Shown here: positions 57,819-64,000 of the stretch, in pieces
Layout of the letters: each line of letters begins with the position of its first letter
How positions within the stretch are numbered: position 1 is the stretch's first letter
NCBI GenBank assembly: GCA_009741485.1
Contig: CM019227.1
Span: 18,642,096 to 18,706,095 of the forward strand
Direction of reading: 5' to 3'
Source of the DNA: Malurus cyaneus samueli
Lineage: Eukaryota; Chordata; Aves; Passeriformes; Maluridae
Length of the DNA stretch: 64,000 nucleotides
Notes under the pieces: generated by a model
The model's database searches: none
What the model was told of the DNA's origin: nothing
Seen by the model: the letters and a program-made list of their open reading frames with translations, nothing else
Program-made: the position numbers and the translations under genes

Positions 57819-57823
57819 CGCAG
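57790..57823 (+). other. Branch point, pyrimidine tract and 3' splice site
   Basis: CTGAC at 57,790-57,794 fits the metazoan branch-point consensus yUnAy. Its A at 57,793 lies 30 bases before the exon, within the usual 18-40 range. The tract 'gccctgtgctctgtccccgcag' follows. The AG at 57,795-57,796 is too close to the branch A to be used. All of this except the last ~10 bases is the final unit of the minisatellite. Confidence 0.7.
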
Positions 57824-58017
57824 GTCCCTGGACAGGAAGCTGCAGCGGCCGCTCCTGGGCAAGTCCCGGACACTGCCCAGCATCCCGCAGTCACCAGTGC
57901 TGAGCCGGCTGCCCCTGCTCGAGCCCACGCCCTACAGGGACGAGATGCCGGAGCAGAAGCCCTACAAGCAGCACTCGGCTGCCGAGCACCAGAAAGGCTG
58001 CACGGTCCCTTCTGCCG
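57824..58017 (+). CDS. Internal coding exon, unidentified protein
   Basis: A 194-base exon bounded by a strong acceptor (tctgtccccgcag|G) and a perfect donor (GCCG|GTGAGT, 58,018-58,023). It starts with the last base of a split codon, encodes 64 residues and ends one base into the next codon. Third positions are overwhelmingly G or C (CTG GAC AGG AAG CTG CAG CGG), unlike the surroundings. The peptide begins SLDRKLQRPLLGKSRTLPSI. It is basic at the start, rich in Ser/Pro/Leu, with no membrane segment or Cys/His metal pattern, and probably disordered. Residues 11-20 (L-x-K-x-x-T-x-x-x-I around Thr16) fit the AMPK-type substrate consensus, and K-S-x-T-x-P resembles a mode-1 14-3-3 site; both are pattern matches only. 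The family is not recognised. It belongs to a plus-strand gene whose other exons lie mostly outside the window, with a possible first exon at 35.66 kb. Confidence 0.82.
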
Positions 58018-59410
58018 GTGAGTGCCGGGGCCAGCACCTGCCCCTCTATGTCTGCAGCATCCCAGCAAGGCTTTCCTGCTTCTCCAGGGCACAGATCCAA
58101 CTCCAGCCTACGTGGTGCTAATTCTGCTCCAAAAACAGCCCTTCTTGGTGAACTTTTGGGGTTTTTGCCCCTGTCTGAGTCTTTGTTTGAGCTTAATGTT
58201 TAAACCTCCCCATCCTTCATATTATGCTGGTGAAAAAGAAGAGTTAGTTGTTGGAAGCCACCCAAGGTAGGGAGGTGATGCTCAGAGACTTCTGCCTTTG
58301 GGTGCTGCGGTGAGAGCCACCCTGGGGGCTCCTTGTCCAATGCAACAGGCCCTGGTGCCTCTTTTCTATGTCACAAAGTGTTTTCTGGGTACTCATAGCT
58401 GGTCTCCACCAGGAACAGCGACAGGAGCATCATCACTGTGCTTATCCCACAGCTCTGGCCTTGGAGATTTGCAAATGCTTCCAGCCTGGGAATGTGTGTT
58501 GGCATTTGGGTCAGCCCTGAGGGTTTTTATCATGTTCTCCTACTGTCGAGCTCATCCTGATGAAATACTAATATGGCTGGGCCAGCTGCTCTGAGCAAGT
58601 TTATTGGCAAAGCTGCTGATGGCCAAAGCATTTCAGTGCTTTTGGTGCCAGCAGAATCATGCTGGGACTATAAAAGTGATGGGAAAGGGAATTATTAACA
58701 TTCAAACAAAGATAAGGCCTGAAACCAGGGCTGACAGTCCAGTGCTGAATAAAATCCTTATAAAACAGCTCCCTTCAAACTACATCCTTGGATTTTTTTT
58801 TTTATTTTTATGGCTTTTTAAAATTATCCCTCCCACAGTCAGATCCCTCTGTTGCCCAGCAGAGCAGGTGTCCAAACCCTGGATTAATTTTGATGCTTTG
58901 CATGCTGCATTGCATTTCCTGGTTCTACTAATTCTCCCAAAAGTCGTGCACAGAGCAGATCTTTGCACATCACTGAGCCTGTCCTGCCACTCTTGCTGTG
59001 ACAGAGCTCCTGAGTCTCCTGTAGCATCCAAGCCTCTGCTTTCCTATGTGGGACCTGTAGGTTTCCCTTCAGCCCACCATCTCCAGTATTGAATATATCC
59101 AACAGTTGCTCCTGCAGAGAAAGGGCCAGGACAAAAATGTCTTGCTGGATTATACCTCCCCATGGTACCTTAACATCTGCTTCACCAGCACTGGCACTGT
59201 GTCCTTTGCATCCCAAGGAAAGGCCCTCCAATTCACTTGGCCTTGCCTTGCCTTCAGACCATCAAATTGTTAGAGTGGGTCTTGGAATGGAAGGAAAGCT
59301 CTGGGAAAGCTGTGTAGCTTCCATCATGAAGGACATGGCACCCAGAGCTCCCTTGCACACCCCCAGGTCCCTGGTTGGTCTGTTGGTGCTTCCGGGAAGC
59401 TGTGCTTAAT

Positions 59411-59436
59411 GGGGAGGGAGGGAGGGAGGGAGGGAG
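59411..59436. repeat. (GGGA)n microsatellite
   Basis: Six consecutive ggga-type tetramers followed by 'gtggg'. The G-rich plus strand could stack into a quadruplex. Confidence 0.9.
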
Positions 59437-60022
59437 TGGGAGGCTGGTGTAAGAGCTCTGGGGTGATGTCCCCAGTGTGAGTTAGACCCACAGCAAACAC
59501 GTCACCTCCGGCAGCAGACACCTCCTGTCCTGGAGGTTGGGCTCCATGGAACAGCCATCCTGGAGAAAACCCTGTGCACAGCCCTCCCTGCACAGGAGGA
59601 GTCAGGAAAAGCCCTGAGTGCACATAAGAAGTTTGTAGGGTCTTGCTTTACTTATGGCTGGAAGGGGCCAATGATGCCAAGAAGAGGAGTAGGAAAACCT
59701 TTGGAGATTGGAAGGCTCCCTTCACGGACAGAGTAGTGGATAAATGAGTGATGAGTAGTTTTCTGTCCAGATTCTCCTAGGTTCTTTTCCTGGCTCAATT
59801 AAAAGCTGCTAATTAGTTGCTCATGAAGGCTGTCAGGATGCTGTCCTGGAGGAGAAAAAGAAGGGATGGCACTGCTGGCAGTGTGGGACATTTGGGCAGC
59901 ACGATGGGAATGGAGCAGTGCATGGCGATGCAGGTTACTGGGCTCCAGGATGCTGATGAGGAATGCAGGATTCCCACAAGGATTTATGAGTAAGAGCTGG
60001 ACTGCAGCATATAAGCAGGAAG

Positions 60023-60188
60023 TTGGAACAGGTTGTTCAGGGGCTGCCCCATCCCTGGAAGTGTCGAAGGCCAGGTTGGACAGGGCTTGGAGCATCCTGG
60101 GATAGAAGGTGTCCCTGCCCATTGCAGGGGTAGGGATGAGATGGGCTTTAAGACCCCTTCCAACCCAAACCATTCCATCATTCTCTGA
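60023..60188 (+). mobile_element. CR1 fragment
   Basis: 'gttggaacaggttgttcagg', 'ggccaggttggacagggctt', 'aaggtgtccctgcccattgc' and 'cttccaacccaaaccattcc' give ~165 bases of CR1 3' end. A short deletion removes 'agtgg' between 'gggata' and 'gaaggtgtcc'. Confidence 0.93.
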
Positions 60189-61798
60189 TAAGGTCCTTCC
60201 CTTAAGGAAGTGGTGAACTTGCTTTGAGCAGGTGCCACTGGTCCCCATTCAAAGTGGGGGACACATGAGCAGAAGCACCTCAGGAAGAGACCTGTACACA
60301 GGGAGGAGCGGGGCTGTCCATGGCAGAGGCGATGAGCTCATCTTCAAGGAGAGTTCACAGCTCTGTGGGCAGGACCCTCATTCTGCTGCTGTTTTGGGGG
60401 CCATGGGCAGAGAAATCACCAAGCAAGGTGGAAGAATTGATCATCTTCAGCATGGATGACATTCTCATCTGAACACTGGGATGTGTTCCTCAGCCTTTTC
60501 CTTTGTGTCCCAGGGTTCCAGTATGGCAGCAGTGGAGGAGGAGTGTGCCCTGGCACTTCATGCAATGGCACCACATCTCCTCTGCAGGTCCTTGTGAGGA
60601 CACCAAGGTGCCTGGTGGGGAGCTGGGGCCCTGAAGATGGGCAGAAGAGTGGAGCCTGTGGCTACTGAGCCTGCCAGTCCCCTCATTTATCTTCAAATCA
60701 ACCTCCCACCTCATTCCATGGGCTGAGGAGCTGGCTGGGCTGGTCAGCAGGTCTGGCTTTCCTGCTAGTCTGGTTTTGTTTTTCTCCAGAAGTCACTCGT
60801 AATAGTGGTAGTGGGATCAGCTGGGATGGGCTCTGAGCTCTCCCTCTCCATCCCATATCCTTCAACCCCTTAACCAGAGCTGCTCAAGGATTAATCCCAA
60901 ATCCTTATGGCCACAAGCCTGGAATGTAGAGAAGGGAATATGAGCACAAATGGGGCTTGATTGAACAGGGACAGCACCTGCCTTGTCCAAACCATTGTCA
61001 CTTGGGTGTCACTGCAGTGTGCCAGGAGGTTTCACACGTGCTGGTGGGGCAGAGAAATGAGCTGCTTTCATCCCTTCTCCCCTGTGAAACTATAGGGATG
61101 GGACTGAGAGACACTCTCCTTTGCTCTCCTTTTCCTCCTGCAGCAGGCAAGCTTCTTCTCAGCCTTGGACCACCTGCAGCCCTCAGCCTGCACAGAAAGG
61201 GACTGTGTGGTTTATGTGCCTGGTCCCTTGCACTTGCCTCCTCTGGCACCTGGAAGGAGCAGACCGGTCTGGAGCACTTCCCTGTCTCCCCTCTCCCTTG
61301 CCTCTCAGGCAAATGCAGAGCTCTTCAGGAGCTAGCTCCATGCCCGCTGTGGAACTGGAGAAGAAGCTGACTCGTAGCATGGTTGGTATGAGTTTATTGG
61401 GAATTGTGCCCATGGGAGGAAAAGAAAGAAGCCAAAAGGAAGCATCTGGTTTTGATCTTAGAGCAGGACACAGGAATTAATTTTTCTTCTACTTGTGGAC
61501 GATGTACTGGAGAGGCACCAGCTCTCTCCCTCCATCCTCTCTCTGATGGGTGTCCTCCCCAATACTTCAGATTCAGAAGGAAGGAAGGGTTTGCAGGAAC
61601 TGTTAGTCAAGCCCATGAAGATGGTCAGAAGATGTTCCAGCGGTGCCAATGTTGAGGGCAGAGCTCTGGTTGGCAGAGGGTTGAGCAGCTCCAAGCCACA
61701 AGTGCAGATCATTGGCCTCCAATCTGTGGGCTTGCTCCTGTCCCTGGCATTTTCTCTCCAGGGTGGATGTGAGCCTGAGCAGCCTGATGTGGTGAGTG

Positions 61799-61879
61799 AC
61801 ATCCCTGCCTGTGGCGGGGGTTGGAACGAGATGACCTTTTAGCTGCCTTCCAGCCCAAACCAGTCTGTGATCCTCTGAC
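61799..61879 (+). mobile_element. CR1 fragment, 3' tip
   Basis: About 80 bases: 'catccctgcctgtggcgggg', 'ttggaacgagatgacctttt' and 'cttccagcccaaaccagtct', with degraded octamers ('gtgatcctctga'). Confidence 0.88.
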
Positions 61880-62700
61880 TTCTCGATCGTACCCTTCTGA
61901 CTGTTCTGGGCTTGGTCATTGATTTGCTTGTTTGGTACCAATCAGGAACAAGCTTCTTCAGCATCCAGGTGGAAAAGCTTTTTGGGGTAGACACAGTCCC
62001 TCCTGGGGTGGATCCCTGTGCCCAGCGAGGAAGGACAGCAGATGGGTGAGGATCACCCCTCAGGCAGGCCTGGGTGTAGGGGACTCTGGTCCAGCTCCTG
62101 GGCTGCCCTGGGGGATGCAGTTCCTGTAGACCCTTGGAGAGAGAAGAGACCAAGAACAAAAATCCTTTTTGCTGGAATCTGGGAGACCACATGTCACCCA
62201 TCTGCTGTGTGGCATTTGAAAGCCAACTCCTCATCCTTGTGTGAGGTGTGCTGCACTGAGGGTGGGTACGGCAGGTCCTCCTTTCCTTCCTTCCCTCACT
62301 GCAGCAGAGCGTGGGGGCTGTGTCTGGGTGAGCTGTGGGGTTGGCAGGGGACAGTCTCAAGGACAGAGGGTGGCACAGGCAGTGGCTGGGCCATCTCAGG
62401 TGAGCACAGGGGCACTGGGGCAGGTTCCTCTTTCCATGTGCGATTCCCCTTGCGTGTTCCCTGCATCTCCTGTGTCGGAGTTTCCTGCTGCGCTCCCAGA
62501 GCGATGCTGTCTCACAATGGCAGTCTGGAACTGCCTCCGATTGACGTGTTTGTGCATGGAATAATCACAGCTTTCAAACAGCAGCTCCTGTGTTGTGTGA
62601 GGTGACATTTGGAGAGGAGCAGCAGTAGCTTATTAAATTGAAAGTAGGGAAAGAAGAAAACTACGTGATGTTCAGAGTGCTGTGCTCTGGTTTGCCTCTT

Positions 62701-62926
62701 TCATGGAATAGTTTGGGTTTGGATTGGAAGAAACCTTCAAGATCATCTTGTTCCACTCCTTGCCATGGGCAGGGACACCTTCCACTGTCCCAGGCAGCTC
62801 AGCCTTGGAACTTCCAGGGATTCAGAGGCAGCCACAGCTTCTCTGGGCACCCTGTGCCAGGGCCTCCCCACCTTTGCAGGGAACAATTCCTTCCCAATAT
62901 CCCATCCATCCCTGCCCTCTGGCAGT
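62701..62926 (-). mobile_element. CR1 fragment, inverted
   Basis: 'tcatggaatagtttgggttt', 'ccttgccatgggcagggaca', 'cccaggcagctcagccttgg', 'gccacagcttctctgggcac' and 'caattccttcccaatatccc'. A block usually reading 'ccaagccctgtccaacctgg' is missing after 'aggcagctc', an internal deletion. Confidence 0.94.
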
Positions 62927-63721
62927 GTGTGTAGGTGGTTCCTCCTCTGGTGCCTTGTAGTCCAGCCTGTGTCTCATCATATTCCATGTAAGCCCCACAG
63001 CCTTGCTGGGTACCCTGGGCTGGACTGCACTGCTAAACTGGGGTTTAGGGCCCTTATGCACTTTAAACCCTGGCAGTGTTTTTTCTCCTCCTTTTTCTCC
63101 CTGGTGTAGTGGCATCATGGCTGTTTGTGCTCAAAGGTGCTGGGTTTTTCAGAAATGAGAGGCAAAGGATATTGCCTTGGTCAGAGGCTGCAGGAGGGGA
63201 AGAGCCTCTGAAGGCAATCCTGTGAGATGCCCTTTTGGGATAATAATTGATTATTTTTTCCAATAATTGAGAGGGGGCTTTTATTGGTTGTTTGTCATGG
63301 CTTGAGCAGAGATTTTGGCTGATGGGAGGAGGCAGGGCAAGCTCCAGAGGTAAGTAGGAGATTGGCAACAAGAAGCTGGATTGTTTTGTTGTTTTTCCCT
63401 TTCGTTGCAATGAAATGTGACCGGTCCTGCTTTGGGATCACCAGCCCTGCTTGGTGCCAACTGTCCTCTGCCACTGCCACCACCATCCCGGTGCCAGTGA
63501 GGTTTGCCCCCGGGGCTCTCAGCCCTGCTCTGCTGCATCCTGTTGCTGCTGGCGACTGGTGGGTGGAGAAGGGAGGTCTGGCTTCTGTCCTTCCTGCAGC
63601 TGTTGATTCACTCCTGACAGTACCACAAAGGGTTGGGTTTTTTCCTGCAGGAGGAGATGGCAGTAAATCCATTTGTGATGTGACACTTGTAATGTCATAT
63701 TTTTCCCATTCATAAAACAAG

Positions 63722-63850
63722 ATTTCAAGGCCAGGATGGACAGGGCTTGGAGCACCCTGATGAAGTGGAAGGTGTCCCTGCCCATGGCAGGGGGCTGGAA
63801 CAAGATGAGCTTTAAGCTCCCTTCCAAGAAGAAGCATTCCATGATTCTAA
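63722..63850 (+). mobile_element. CR1 fragment
   Basis: 'ttcaaggccaggatggacag', 'gcttggagcaccctgatgaa', 'cccatggcagggggctggaa' and 'gcattccatgattcta' give ~128 bases. The usual 'accca' before 'aacca' is replaced by 'gaagaagc'. Confidence 0.92.
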
Positions 63851-64000
63851 CTGCATTTGGTTGATTCCTGCCAGGAAAATGTTGGGGACTGTGGGTATTT
63901 GGAGTGGGCAGGCTGGGAGCAGGAGCTGTTGCCTGGGGCAGGGGGAATGGAATGTGGAGATTTGTGGGAGGGATGTGCCCCCTGAGCCCTCCTGGGGAGT

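Larger units (their letters stand above)
58024..64000 (+). other. Putative next intron / non-coding to window end
   Basis: The region following the donor at 58,018. It is unique sequence with four CR1 copies (60.0, 61.8, 62.7 and 63.7 kb) and a GGGA microsatellite. One stretch (60,515-60,587) has a pyrimidine-rich acceptor-like start and a phase-compatible open frame, but a poor donor and no coding-like codon use. No further exon is called, so the gene probably continues past 64 kb. Confidence 0.5.

Noticed and set aside
56142..58092. Minus-strand frames of 510-630 codons over 56.2-58 kb
   Set aside because: By-products of the CCTGTGY heptamer array. Three overlapping frames are open at once, and the real exon on the plus strand is antisense to them.
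60515..60587. Possible next exon after 58,017
   Set aside because: The acceptor is pyrimidine-rich and the frame is phase-compatible and open, but the donor (CAG|gtcctt) is poor, the codons show no third-position GC bias, and the open frame runs on without an exon boundary.

Overview
The window is vertebrate nuclear DNA, almost certainly from a bird. About 25 fragments of the avian CR1 non-LTR retrotransposon are scattered on both strands. Most keep the typical 3' end, with matches to 'ccatggcagggggtggaa', 'tcccttccaacccaaacc' and a terminal 'attctgtgattct'. There is also one avian ERV solo LTR and two GC-rich minisatellites. I see no bacterial operons, CRISPR arrays, tRNA or rRNA genes, and no mammalian SINEs.

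Layout. Positions 1-33,500 are non-coding: unique sequence, CR1 fragments and a few islands whose texture suggests conserved regulatory DNA. Around 33.5-34.35 kb and 35.5-35.8 kb are two CpG-rich patches that look like promoters. The second holds an ATG in a strong Kozak context, a 119-base coding stretch and a donor site. From 35,781 to 57,823 there is what looks like one intron of about 22 kb. It contains CR1 copies, a 29-bp minisatellite (43.1-44.6 kb), the solo LTR (52.5-53.1 kb) and a second minisatellite of about 41 bp (56.3-57.8 kb). The second array runs straight into a convincing 194-bp internal coding exon (57,824-58,017). The rest, to 64 kb, is non-coding with more CR1. Any later exons must lie outside the window or were not recognised.

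Only one exon is well supported. Its product is not recognised: basic, Ser/Pro-rich, probably disordered, with a possible AMPK/14-3-3-type phosphosite. The putative first exon ends two bases into a codon and the exon at 57.8 kb begins with the single base that completes it. The two could therefore form the 5' end of one plus-strand gene, with a first-exon product of 39 residues plus a shared Arg.

The most interesting structure is the array at 56.3-57.8 kb. Each unit carries a branch-point-like CTGAC followed by AG, and the last unit appears to supply the branch point and pyrimidine tract of the real acceptor. The very long open frames over both minisatellites (up to about 680 codons, several frames, both strands) are consequences of stop-poor repeat units and are not genes. 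I found no undescribed multi-gene system; the leads are about splicing, repeat biology and one unidentified gene.
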